DNA of 64,000 nucleotides from Desulfitobacterium metallireducens DSM 15288 (GTDB lineage Bacteria > Bacillota > Desulfitobacteriia > Desulfitobacteriales > Desulfitobacteriaceae). Each line of letters starts with the position of its first letter. The first letter of the stretch is position 1. Position numbers and translations under genes: made by a program. Positions 9,372 to 17,992 of this stretch are shown in pieces. The notes below the pieces were generated by a model. It searched no databases. It saw nothing but the letters and a program-made list of their open reading frames with translations, and was not told the origin of the DNA. The DNA lies in assembly GCF_000231405.2 (NCBI RefSeq), contig NZ_CP007032.1, forward strand, positions 2,976,001-3,040,000, in the 5' to 3' direction.

Positions 9372-9518
9372 GAAGATCTCTCCCCTTCACGCTTAAATGA
9401 TATATCTTTTCATTAACTATTTATTGAATATTTCTCTTCCAATCGTATTATAATATTTTTCTTAAAATAATTCAGAAAAAGATTTCCACTTGATCATTGG
9501 CAAAGATAGGATTATTAT

Positions 9519-9550
9519 ATGTTAGTTATCTAATATTAGTCGACTAACAT
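9519..9550. promoter_or_regulatory. double palindromic operator before the ABC exporter
   Basis: Two neighbouring palindromes, TTAGTTATCTAA (9522-9533) and TTAGTCGACTAA (9536-9547), sit within an outer inverted repeat ATGTTAGT/ACTAACAT (9519-9526, 9543-9550). They end 18 bases before the exporter start. The MarR-family gene that closes the operon is the obvious candidate binder; this is an inference from position and symmetry. Confidence 0.65.
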
Positions 9551-9568
9551 TAAGAAGGAGTTAAAGCG

Positions 9569-11686
9569 ATGTTCAAAATACTTAAACACCTGAAGGGCTC
9601 AGCATTAGTTATGACAGCGATCATTACGTTGTTATTCTTACAGGCGTTTTGTGATCTTTCACTGCCAGCCTATACCTCCGATATTGTCAATATCGGTATC
9701 CAGCAGGGCGGGATTAAGGATGCTGTCCCAACGGACATTCGGCAGAGCGAACTCGAAAAGCTAACGTTCTTTATGACCCCAGAGGATGCAGCTTATGTGC
9801 GCCAATCTTATAAACTCGGGGAACCCGTGAAGGGCGAACCCGTCTTACAGCTTGCGAAGATAAGTCAAGAGGAACGAAGTAACCTTAACCGCATTCTCGG
9901 AAAAGCGATCTTGGTACGAACTGCTCAAGCTAAAGGGCTTGTTTCCTCCGATTTTCAATTGCAAAGCCAGCTGCCAGATACCCTCATCACTCAAATCGCC
10001 GTTTCCTATGTCAAAAGTGAATATCAAGCTTTAGGCAAGGATCTCAATACGCTTCAAGCAAACTATATCTTACTAGCAGGGGCAAAAATGATCGCTCTGG
10101 CGTTACTCGCCATGCTGTTTTCGGTGTTAGTGGTCATTCTATCTGGCCGTGTTGCCGCTTCTCTCTCACGAATTCTGAGAGATAAAGTCTTCAAAAAAGT
10201 CATTTCCTTTTCTAATACGGAGTTAGACCGATTTTCTACAGCTTCTCTGATTACCCGTAGTACTAACGATATCCAACAAATTCAGATGATGATGACGATG
10301 CTATTCCGTTTTGTGATCTATGCTCCAATTCTTGCCATCGGTGGCACGATCATGGCCGTGAAAACTGAAGTATCGATGGCGTGGATTATTGCGTTAGGTG
10401 CAGGAACAATTCTCGCCTTGATCGCAATTCTAATGTCTGTAGCTATGCCAAGATTTAAAAGGCTACAAACCCTTATTGATAAACTCAATCTCGTATCCCG
10501 TGAGATTTTAACAGGGATTCCCGTTATCCGTGCTTTTGTGACTCAGAAGCATGAGGAAAAACGGTTTGATGAAGCCAATAAAAACCTGACGGAAATCAAC
10601 CTCTTTGTTAACCGAATCATGACGTTTATGATGCCTACGATGATGCTGATCATGAACGCGATCACCGTTCTGATTATCTATAAAGGGGCTTACGCAATCG
10701 ACAGTGGAGCCATGCAGGTAGGGGATATGATGGCGTTTATCCAGTATACCATGCAGATTATTATGTCCTTCCTAATGATCTCCATGTTATCCATCATGCT
10801 CCCCCGGGCGAGTGTCTCTGCAACTCGGATCAATGAAGTTCTTGAGACCGAGCCGATTATTCATGATCCAGTTCAGCCCCTTTCTCCTGACGCTGTGCAA
10901 AAAGGAATCATCGAATTTCGTAACGTTTCCTTCCACTATCCCGATGCCAATGAAGATGTGTTATCTCAAATTTCCTTTACCGCTAAACCAGGAGAAACTA
11001 CGGCTTTCATTGGTTCTACAGGTAGTGGTAAAAGCACCCTTGTCAACCTGATCCCTCGTTTCTTTGATATCAGTGAGGGAGAAATTCTTGTAGATGGTAT
11101 GGATATTCGGCAGATGTCCCAGAAGGAACTGCGTCAAAAAATTGGCTATGTTCCTCAAAAGGGCGTGCTGTTTTCTGGCACCATCTCTTCAAACTTGCGC
11201 TTTGGTCAACACGATGCCGCCGATGAAGAAATTAAAAAAGCGGCTAGAATCGCACAAGCAACAGAATTTATCGAGCAAAAAGAAGAGCAATATGCGTCAC
11301 CTATTGCTCAGGGCGGTTCAAATGTCTCCGGTGGGCAAAAGCAAAGATTGTCGATCGCTCGTGCCATTGCCAAAAAACCAGAAATTTATATCTTTGATGA
11401 TAGTTTCTCTGCCCTTGACTATAAGACGGATGTCTTGCTGCGCCGCGCACTAAAACAGGAAACCGAAAGCAGTACAACCCTCATCGTTGCTCAGCGAGTC
11501 AATACCATTCTCCAGGCCGAACAAATTTTAGTCCTGGAAGAAGGCCGCATTGTTGGCAGAGGAACACATAACGAACTGCTTGAATCCTGTGAAATATACC
11601 GCCAGATTGCTCTGTCGCAGTTATCCGAGGAAGAACTCAATATCCAATTCAAGGATGCTCTAAAGGAGGATTCAACCAATGCCTAA
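9569..11686 (+). CDS. ABC multidrug exporter half, degenerate-site subunit
   Basis: A 705-residue exporter with a fused membrane domain and nucleotide-binding domain. An extracytoplasmic insert of about 120 residues follows the first helix. The Walker A is GSTGSGKST and the signature VSGGQ is intact, but the Walker B ends FDD instead of the usual DE and the H-loop reads VAQR with Gln in place of His. This is the pattern of the non-catalytic half of heterodimeric exporters such as BmrCD, LmrCD and TM287/288. The partner follows with an 8-base overlap. The likely role is drug or lipid efflux; the substrate is unknown. Confidence 0.9.
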   Translation: MFKILKHLKGSALVMTAIITLLFLQAFCDLSLPAYTSDIVNIGIQQGGIKDAVPTDIRQSELEKLTFFMTPEDAAYVRQSYKLGEPVKGEPVLQLAKISQEERSNLNRILGKAILVRTAQAKGLVSSDFQLQSQLPDTLITQIAVSYVKSEYQALGKDLNTLQANYILLAGAKMIALALLAMLFSVLVVILSGRVAASLSRILRDKVFKKVISFSNTELDRFSTASLITRSTNDIQQIQMMMTMLFRFVIYAPILAIGGTIMAVKTEVSMAWIIALGAGTILALIAILMSVAMPRFKRLQTLIDKLNLVSREILTGIPVIRAFVTQKHEEKRFDEANKNLTEINLFVNRIMTFMMPTMMLIMNAITVLIIYKGAYAIDSGAMQVGDMMAFIQYTMQIIMSFLMISMLSIMLPRASVSATRINEVLETEPIIHDPVQPLSPDAVQKGIIEFRNVSFHYPDANEDVLSQISFTAKPGETTAFIGSTGSGKSTLVNLIPRFFDISEGEILVDGMDIRQMSQKELRQKIGYVPQKGVLFSGTISSNLRFGQHDAADEEIKKAARIAQATEFIEQKEEQYASPIAQGGSNVSGGQKQRLSIARAIAKKPEIYIFDDSFSALDYKTDVLLRRALKQETESSTTLIVAQRVNTILQAEQILVLEEGRIVGRGTHNELLESCEIYRQIALSQLSEEELNIQFKDALKEDSTNA

Positions 11687-13523
11687 TGAAGAACAAGCAA
11701 AACGCGGACCTAGGTTTGGTGGACCTATGCATGGTATGGGCAACGTTGAGAAGGCTAAGGACTTTAAAGGAACCCTAACCAAGCTGGCAAAATACTTAGG
11801 GACTTATAAATTACGATTGCTTGGAGTGTTACTTTGCGCCATTGCCAGCACCGTTTTTAATATCGTTGGTCCAAAAATTTTAGGAAATGCGACCAGTCAA
11901 ATTTTTGAAGGTTTGATCGCCAAAATCGGAGGAACAGGTGGCATCGACTTTGAAAGTATAACCCGCCTCCTTCTCTTCCTGCTCAGTCTCTATCTTATTA
12001 GTGCCCTATTCTCCATGATCCAAGGTTGGATCATGACCGCCATCGCCAATGATGTAACGTATCGTTTAAGGAAGGAAATCTCTCAAAAGATTAATCGCAT
12101 CCCTTTAAAATATTTTGAGAGCCGAACCTTTGGTGAAGTCTTATCTCGCATAACGAATGATATCGATACACTGGGACAAAGCTTAAACCAAAGTTTAACT
12201 CAGTTAATCACCTCGGTCATTACCTTGATCGGCGTCATTATTATGATGCTGAGTATCAGTATCCCCATGACACTCGTCACTTTTCTTATTCTGCCCTTAT
12301 CAGCAGCATTGATTGGTAGCGTCATGAAGTATTCCCAAAAATACTTCCGTGCTCAGCAAAAATATTTAGGTGAAATTAATGGTCAGGTTGAAGAAGTTTA
12401 CTCCGGACTCAATATTGTCAAGGCTTATAATCAAGAAGAAGTTTTCGTCAAAGAGTTTGAGCAAACCAACGATAAACTCTATGATTCCGGATGGAAAGCC
12501 CAAGTTATTTCCGGCATGATGATGCCGATCATGCAATTTATTGGGAATCTAGGGTATGTCGCTGTTGCCATCCTGGGTGGGTACCTCGCCATCAAAAATG
12601 CGATTCGCGTCGGAGATATTCAAGCCTTTATCCAGTATGTCAGAAGTTTTACCCAGCCCATACAGCAGCTGGCCCAAGTCACCAATATGCTCCAATCGAC
12701 CGTCGCTGCCTCGGAGCGTGTCTTTGAGTTTTTAGAGGAAGCTGAAGAACAACAGTTAACGAATAATCCCGCTTCACTTGAACACTTAGTGGGCGACGTC
12801 TCCTTTCAGCATGTCGCTTTCGGTTATAATCCAGAGCAGCTCATTATCCACGATTTCTCCACGGATGTAAAAAGTGGACAAAAAGTGGCGATCGTAGGCC
12901 CCACCGGCGCAGGTAAAACAACTATAGTCAAGCTGCTTATGCGCTTTTATGATGTCAACAGCGGCTCCATTCAGCTTGACGGTCATGACCTAAGAGATTT
13001 TGATCGCAATGAACTCAGAAATATGTTTGGAATGGTCCTTCAAGACACTTGGCTCTTTAATGGCACGATCATGGAGAATATCCGTTATGGCCGGTTAGAT
13101 GCCAGTGATGAAGAAGTTATCGCAGCCGCCAAAGCCGCTCACGCCCATCACTTCATTATGACTCTGCCCGAAGGCTATAACATGATGCTTAATGAAGAAA
13201 GCAGTAACCTCTCTCAAGGTCAAAAACAGTTGCTGACTATTGCCCGAGCGATTCTTGCAGATAATAAGATCCTGATTCTCGATGAAGCGACAAGCTCTGT
13301 AGATACCCGAACGGAGATCCTCATTCAAAAGGCGATGGACCATCTGATGAAGGACAGAACGAGCTTTGTCATCGCTCACCGACTCTCGACGATTAAAAAT
13401 TCCGATTTGATTCTCTGTATGAAAGATGGAGATATCATCGAGCAAGGCACCCATGATGAATTAATATTAAAAGATGGCTTCTATGCGAATCTTTACAACA
13501 GCCAGTTTGAAAATGCATCTTAA
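11679..13523 (+). CDS. ABC multidrug exporter half, catalytic subunit
   Basis: A 614-residue partner of the preceding protein: six membrane helices to about residue 345, then a canonical nucleotide-binding domain with Walker A GPTGAGKTT, signature LSQGQ, Walker B ILILDEATSSVD and H-loop IAHRLSTI. One consensus and one degenerate ATP site are expected in the heterodimer. The ATG overlaps the upstream stop region by 8 bases, so the subunits are translationally coupled. The N-terminus has a Gly/Met-rich leader of about 35 residues (GPRFGGPMHGMG) seen in several Firmicute homologues. Confidence 0.92.
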   Translation: MPNEEQAKRGPRFGGPMHGMGNVEKAKDFKGTLTKLAKYLGTYKLRLLGVLLCAIASTVFNIVGPKILGNATSQIFEGLIAKIGGTGGIDFESITRLLLFLLSLYLISALFSMIQGWIMTAIANDVTYRLRKEISQKINRIPLKYFESRTFGEVLSRITNDIDTLGQSLNQSLTQLITSVITLIGVIIMMLSISIPMTLVTFLILPLSAALIGSVMKYSQKYFRAQQKYLGEINGQVEEVYSGLNIVKAYNQEEVFVKEFEQTNDKLYDSGWKAQVISGMMMPIMQFIGNLGYVAVAILGGYLAIKNAIRVGDIQAFIQYVRSFTQPIQQLAQVTNMLQSTVAASERVFEFLEEAEEQQLTNNPASLEHLVGDVSFQHVAFGYNPEQLIIHDFSTDVKSGQKVAIVGPTGAGKTTIVKLLMRFYDVNSGSIQLDGHDLRDFDRNELRNMFGMVLQDTWLFNGTIMENIRYGRLDASDEEVIAAAKAAHAHHFIMTLPEGYNMMLNEESSNLSQGQKQLLTIARAILADNKILILDEATSSVDTRTEILIQKAMDHLMKDRTSFVIAHRLSTIKNSDLILCMKDGDIIEQGTHDELILKDGFYANLYNSQFENAS

Positions 13524-13546
13524 GTCTAGAGAGGGGTCGCTAAATC

Positions 13547-13984
13547 ATGAAAGCCCATTCTTCTATTGTCATCTTAATCATGCAGGTTTTCCATTCTCAT
13601 CTTCATTATAATTTCGCTAAGCTAGAAAAAGTCGATATGCATCCCCGGCAATTTCCCATGTTAAAGATAATATCTGAGTACCCTGGACTTAAGCAAAGCG
13701 AAATTGCGGAAAAGCTACGCATCAAACCGCCAACCGTTGCAGTGAGTGTCAAACGTTTGGAAAAAGCTGGCTATATCGAAAAAAAGCATGATGACCATAA
13801 TCAGAGAATCTCCAGGATCTACATTACTGATACAGGAGCTCAAGTGATGGAACTAGGGAGAGCGATTATCTCAGAAGAAGAACAGACGCTGTTACAAGGC
13901 TTTTCTCCTGAAGAAATAGCTTTAGTCCGTGAGTATTTACAACGGATAAATCAAAATCTTACAAAACAAAATTCACTTATATAA
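13547..13984 (+). CDS. MarR-family regulator of the ABC exporter operon
   Basis: A 145-residue winged-helix regulator: PRQFPMLKIISEYPGLKQSEIAEKL leads into the recognition region PPTVAVSVKRLEKAGYI, then the wing KHDDHNQRISRIYITDTG. It is the third gene of the exporter operon, 23 bases after the second subunit. Regulators in this position usually repress their own operon and release on ligand binding. The palindromes at 9519-9550 are the likely target. Confidence 0.9.
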   Translation: MKAHSSIVILIMQVFHSHLHYNFAKLEKVDMHPRQFPMLKIISEYPGLKQSEIAEKLRIKPPTVAVSVKRLEKAGYIEKKHDDHNQRISRIYITDTGAQVMELGRAIISEEEQTLLQGFSPEEIALVREYLQRINQNLTKQNSLI

Positions 13985-13992
13985 AGATAAAT

Positions 13993-14023
13993 AGCAAGCA
14001 GCTCAATAAAAAAGCTGCTTGCT
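13993..14023 (+). terminator. hairpin between the MarR gene and the NapH-like gene
   Basis: AGCAAGCAGCT (13993-14003) pairs with AGCTGCTTGCT (14013-14023). No T-run follows, so it may act as a weak terminator or an mRNA-end stabiliser; the next gene's ribosome site begins 9 bases later. Confidence 0.5.
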
Positions 14024-14045
14024 AATAAGGCCAGGAGGAGTAGGC

Positions 14046-14639
14046 ATGAAGAACCTATGGATTAAATATTCGTACTTATTCACAATCTCGTTTTTTATCT
14101 TAGGTATTTTTAATATTATATTTGCCTGGATTGGATTTTTCTGTCTTATTATGCCCTTTGTTTTTATCATCAAAGACAAGGAAAAAACGTGGTGCAAAAG
14201 TTACTGTCCTCGATCCAATCTTTTTAACAGGGTATTTGCAAAAATTGGCTTAAAACGCTCAGCTCCAAAGTGGCTGGTAAACGGTATAGGTAAACGAATT
14301 ATGCTTACCTACTTCTTACTTAATTTCACGATGATAAGTCTATCCACGTTAATGGTTTTTCTGGATAAACGAGATCCTGTAGAAAAAGTCAAATTTCTAA
14401 TTGCTTTCCAACTTCCTTGGAATATACCCAACCTTCTAGATGTTGGCATTATGCCTGATTGGGTCGTCCATTTGGGATTTAGAGTGTATTCTATGATGTT
14501 TACAACAATAATTATAGGTCTCTTGATTGGTTTCTTCTATAAAGCGAGAACCTGGTGTTCAATATGTCCGATGGGTACTTTATCAAGCATGGCGTTAAGG
14601 AAGCAGAATCATTCAGTGAACCTAGAAAAAGGAGCCTAA
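14046..14639 (+). CDS. NapH-like membrane protein with two CxxxCP/CxxCP motifs
   Basis: A 197-residue protein with about four membrane helices. WCKSYCPRSN near residue 55 and WCSICPMGT near residue 177 are the membrane-side cysteine motifs of the NapH/NosR/RdxA group, but the 2[4Fe-4S] ferredoxin domain that usually follows is absent. I chose the ATG at 14046, with GGAGGAG upstream. By analogy it may pass electrons across or along the membrane to another ferredoxin partner. Its placement after the drug-export operon gives no clear functional link. Confidence 0.75.
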   Translation: MKNLWIKYSYLFTISFFILGIFNIIFAWIGFFCLIMPFVFIIKDKEKTWCKSYCPRSNLFNRVFAKIGLKRSAPKWLVNGIGKRIMLTYFLLNFTMISLSTLMVFLDKRDPVEKVKFLIAFQLPWNIPNLLDVGIMPDWVVHLGFRVYSMMFTTIIIGLLIGFFYKARTWCSICPMGTLSSMALRKQNHSVNLEKGA

Positions 14640-14656
14640 AAATATAGGCTCCCTTT
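14631..14656 (+). terminator. terminator overlapping the NapH-like stop
   Basis: GGAGCCTA (14631-14638) pairs with TAGGCTCC (14645-14652), then CTTTCG; the left arm includes the stop codon. Confidence 0.6.
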
Positions 14657-14678
14657 CGCTATACCCATTATTTCGCTT

Positions 14679-15284
14679 TTATGGAGCAAACCTCAGATTT
14701 TTTAGAAACTTATCATCGAAGAGAGCAAGGTTTACAATCTTATCTTCACCATTTTCCTTAGCTACCGTAAAAGTGCTATTCACTAGCATTTTATCTAGGC
14801 TATTTTGAACTTTATCCTCTTTCAAGGTGATATTGATCACATTTTCACCCACTTCATCAAGCATGAAATCGTTAACTTCATGCTTATTATACATTGCCAT
14901 AAAAAGACCGATCTGCCAAAGCCGTAATCCTACATATTTTGTATCATTTTGTGATAAGCCAGGAGTAAGGTCGCTCCCAAGATATTGAGTTATCCCTTTG
15001 CTTTTCAAAAACTCATACATTGCTGCAGGATCATCTAAGGAAGAAGAACTGGACACCCTTTTATTGAGATCTATTATTTCCTGTTGTGTCAAAGAATTAT
15101 CTACGAGTGATTGAACAAATTCTTGTCCAAAAGAACTCGCTTCGGATTGTACTGCCTTAGTTTGACTGGCCAATAAATAGTCTCTGGTCGGCTGATACGA
15201 AATTGCTAGAATGAATAAAATCATCATAGCGGCAATAATTTCTGTTAACCTTCTAAAGCTAATAATCCCTTTTAAGAAACCCAT
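14679..15284 (-). CDS. membrane-anchored protein of unknown function
   Basis: A 201-residue protein with one N-terminal membrane helix (about residues 14-32) and an exported or peripheral soluble part rich in charged residues. The ATG at 15284 (MGFLKG) is preceded by GGGGAG, better placed than the in-frame start further upstream, which would overlap the patatin gene. It starts 12 bases after the patatin stop, so the two are likely co-transcribed. No recognisable motif. Confidence 0.65.
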   Translation of the reverse strand: MGFLKGIISFRRLTEIIAAMMILFILAISYQPTRDYLLASQTKAVQSEASSFGQEFVQSLVDNSLTQQEIIDLNKRVSSSSSLDDPAAMYEFLKSKGITQYLGSDLTPGLSQNDTKYVGLRLWQIGLFMAMYNKHEVNDFMLDEVGENVINITLKEDKVQNSLDKMLVNSTFTVAKENGEDKIVNLALFDDKFLKNLRFAP

Positions 15285-15295
15285 TACTATCTCCC

Positions 15296-16171
15296 CTAAC
15301 ACAGAAAGTCTTTCCATCGATGTAAATCCCGTTTACCTTGAGCATAACCCAATTCATAACTTTTAGATAGCTTTTTAAAATTGATCTCGCGATTAGCAAC
15401 CGGCATGATTTCAGGGTAAACAAGAAAAGCTTTCCCTTCACTTTCTAATTCTTCAAGTTCCTCAAGCGTTTGATTGTAAAGGACATAACGATTGATCATA
15501 GCTTCCACTACTAGGGGATACTTTCGGTAATAGGCTTTAATCGCCCCTTTGAATTTTACGGGACTTTTTCTGTATCCTTTTTCACGGGTAAGCACAACAA
15601 AAAACTTCTTCATACCATCTCTTTTGGCAATATCAAGGGCAATCCCCCCGCCCAGACCACCATCTATGTAATAATGTTCTCCATAATAAGTTGGGGGCAT
15701 GAAGATGGGCATGGAGGATGAGGAACGAACAATTTTCATTAAGTCCTGTATATCATGAATATCATCCTTAGCATAATATTTTATTTCTCCGCTATCTCGT
15801 TCAAAAGTCCCAATGCGCAGCTGGGCAGGATTGGCCATAAAGGTTTTAAAATCAAAAGGCAGTGAAGCATCAGGGTAAGATGTTTCTTCGTAAATATACT
15901 GAGAGTTAAAAAAACCTTCCCCTCTAAAAAATGATTTCCATCCGCCAAAGCTGGGATCTAAAACCAAATCAACAAAGGATCGTTTAGTGCGTTGAACATC
16001 CCTTGATAAATAATTAACACTATGGGTCGAACCTGCAGAAATACCTGCTACATAATCGAAGTATATCTCGTTTTCCAATAAATTGTTTAAAAAGCCTGCA
16101 GTGTAACTTGCCCGCATTCCCCCGCCTTCCAAAATCAGAGCAGTATCTTTGATATTGTTAATAATCTCCAT
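15296..16171 (-). CDS. patatin-like phospholipase
   Basis: A 291-residue serine acyl hydrolase of the bacterial patatin group (YjjU-like). The oxyanion loop EGGGMRASY lies at about residues 15-23, the nucleophile Ser45 in GISAGS, and the dyad Asp in IDGGLGG near residue 168. Such enzymes hydrolyse phospholipid or other acyl esters. No signal peptide, so it should act in the cytoplasm or at the inner membrane face. It probably forms an operon with the anchored protein downstream. Confidence 0.88.
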   Translation of the reverse strand: MEIINNIKDTALILEGGGMRASYTAGFLNNLLENEIYFDYVAGISAGSTHSVNYLSRDVQRTKRSFVDLVLDPSFGGWKSFFRGEGFFNSQYIYEETSYPDASLPFDFKTFMANPAQLRIGTFERDSGEIKYYAKDDIHDIQDLMKIVRSSSSMPIFMPPTYYGEHYYIDGGLGGGIALDIAKRDGMKKFFVVLTREKGYRKSPVKFKGAIKAYYRKYPLVVEAMINRYVLYNQTLEELEELESEGKAFLVYPEIMPVANREINFKKLSKSYELGYAQGKRDLHRWKDFLC

Positions 16172-16231
16172 CGGTTACTTATCTCCTCTATGCCTTTAAA
16201 GCGATTTCTTATTATATTCTATAACACATAA

Positions 16232-17710
16232 TCAGATTTTTACAAACTTTGTTGCTATATGCTCACTGAATGTTCTGTCATGCTCTACAAACAGAATAGT
16301 CGGTTGGTATTTAAGCAATAGCTCTTCGATTTGTATACGAGAAATTAAATCAATATAGTTAAGGGGTTCATCCCAAATATAGAGATGTGCATGTTCGCAT
16401 AGACTTTTGGCAATCAACACTTTTTTCTTTTGGCCACCGCTAAAAGTTGACATATCCTTTTCAAATTGAACTCTAGAAAAACCAAGCTTTCTTAAAATGG
16501 ATTTAAAAAGGCTTTCATCAATTTCGTGATTTGTAGCATAGTTAGTTAATTTACCCTGAAGATGCGATGTGTCCTGTGAAACATAGGATATTTCAAGCTG
16601 ACTTCCTTTCCTGAACGTGCCTGTATAGCTTATGTTCTCACCACAAATCAGTTTGATAATACTTGATTTTCCCGATCCGTTTTTACCCATAAGCGCAATT
16701 CGGTCACCTTGCTCAATAGTAAAGTCCATATCTTTACAAACCATCTTATCATCGTAAAAAATCGAAACATGATCAAGTTCAACAAGCCGATCTTTATGAT
16801 AAGCAAGGTGAGAAATCTTCAGGCTATCGGAGTCCTCAATGTTTTTGAGAAGTTTAGACTTCTCATCAAGAGCCGATTGCTGTCTATTTTCGATTGACTT
16901 GGAGCGTTTCATCATTTTAGCTGCTTTATGGCCAACATAACCTTTATCCAGCTTGGAACCCGAATTTTTTGTTCCGTTTTTTGTTTTCTCCACTTCATGT
17001 GACCAGCTGCTCGTTCGTTTGGCCGAATCTGACAAGCGATTAATATCTTTTCTCAGCTTTTCGTTTTCTGCAAGCTCAAAGCTATCCTGCCTTTTTTTAT
17101 TTTCCCACCAACAGGAAAAATTGCCTTTTTGGATTTCTATATTGGTCTTATTGATTGAAAGAATATGGTCAACGCAGTTATCCAGAAATACTCTGTCGTG
17201 CGATATCAGAATAAAACCGCTTTTCGTATTAAGATAGTCACTAACCAGTTTTCTTGCAGTCATATCAAGATGATTGGTTGGCTCATCGATCAATAGAAAA
17301 CTATTTTCCTTAAGAAACAAAGTAGCAAGCAACACTTTCGTTTGTTCTCCGTAGGATAATGAATCAAAAGGACGATATAAAACATCCTCAGAAACTTCTA
17401 GCAATGAAAGTTCACGCATCAATTTCCAGTGAAGAAAGTCTGGGAAAATGTCGCTGATTACATCAAGCGTATTATTTTCCTTGTTTACTCCGCTAAAAGG
17501 AAAATATTCGAAGCTGACATTTGCAGAAATATTACCGCTGTATTCATATTTGCCAAGCAATAAATTGAGAAATGTCGTCTTTCCTCTACCATTTCTCCCC
17601 GTAAATCCCAATTTCCAATCGGTATCGATTTGGAAACTTACGTTTTCAAAGAGGGTATCATAACTACCCTCATAACCAAACGTCAGATTTGTAACATTTA
17701 TTAGAGACAT
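16232..17710 (-). CDS. ABC-F ribosome-protection protein (Lsa/Vga-like)
   Basis: A 492-residue protein with two ABC nucleotide-binding domains and no membrane segment. The first domain has GRNGRGKTT, LSYGEQ and LLIDEPTNHLD; the second has GKNGSGKSS, FSGGQ and IWDEPLNYIDL. The inter-domain linker (about residues 190-290) is long and basic. This is the architecture of antibiotic-resistance ABC-F proteins such as Lsa and Vga, which displace lincosamides, streptogramins A or pleuromutilins from the ribosome. I chose the ATG at 17710, with AGGAGG upstream. The 140 bases before it form an apparent attenuator. Confidence 0.87.
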   Translation of the reverse strand: MSLINVTNLTFGYEGSYDTLFENVSFQIDTDWKLGFTGRNGRGKTTFLNLLLGKYEYSGNISANVSFEYFPFSGVNKENNTLDVISDIFPDFLHWKLMRELSLLEVSEDVLYRPFDSLSYGEQTKVLLATLFLKENSFLLIDEPTNHLDMTARKLVSDYLNTKSGFILISHDRVFLDNCVDHILSINKTNIEIQKGNFSCWWENKKRQDSFELAENEKLRKDINRLSDSAKRTSSWSHEVEKTKNGTKNSGSKLDKGYVGHKAAKMMKRSKSIENRQQSALDEKSKLLKNIEDSDSLKISHLAYHKDRLVELDHVSIFYDDKMVCKDMDFTIEQGDRIALMGKNGSGKSSIIKLICGENISYTGTFRKGSQLEISYVSQDTSHLQGKLTNYATNHEIDESLFKSILRKLGFSRVQFEKDMSTFSGGQKKKVLIAKSLCEHAHLYIWDEPLNYIDLISRIQIEELLLKYQPTILFVEHDRTFSEHIATKFVKI

Positions 17711-17737
17711 AATTTGTCCTCCTGTGTAAAATATAAT

Positions 17738-17767
17738 GAGCTGCAAGAAAGCGAATTCTTGCAGCTC
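17738..17767 (-). terminator. attenuator-type terminator stem before the ABC-F gene
   Basis: On the minus strand GAGCTGCAAGAA pairs perfectly with TTCTTGCAGCTC across a 6-base loop, followed by ATTATATTTTA and 11 bases later by the AGGAGG of the ABC-F gene. A TGCAAGAAAG copy upstream (17840-17849) can pair with the 3' arm instead, giving a possible antiterminator. Ribosome-dependent attenuation is well known for ABC-F resistance genes. Confidence 0.7.
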
Positions 17768-17814
17768 GCAAATACACAGCAAAGCCAGCCCCATAAAGGG
17801 TAGGTAAGGATGTA

Positions 17815-17850
17815 TTATTTGAGTGAAAAGAGATTGTATCTTTCTTGCAT
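17815..17850 (-). CDS. possible leader peptide of the ABC-F gene
   Basis: An 11-codon frame, ATG through TAA, reading MQERYNLFSLK. Its first codons contain the antiterminator arm TGCAAGAAAG. No good Shine-Dalgarno sequence is adjacent, which weakens the case. Its position 105 bases before the ABC-F start fits a regulatory leader sensed by the ribosome. Inference from layout. Confidence 0.35.
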   Translation of the reverse strand: MQERYNLFSLK

Positions 17851-17992
17851 TAAGCACAATAAAACAAGCGGTTTCTGCTCCCGTTTCTATTATTTCATTA
17901 TGCTTTATAAAATTAGCAAGAAAAATTACGCATCTTTTCATCTCCGTTCTTTTTTTATAATTGTATCATACTATATAAGCTAAAAAAAGAGA

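Noticed and set aside
17711-17941. N-terminal extension of the ABC-F protein to 17941
   Set aside because: The extension is an artefact of an open frame through the attenuator; the ATG at 17710 has a perfect AGGAGG and matches the usual protein start.
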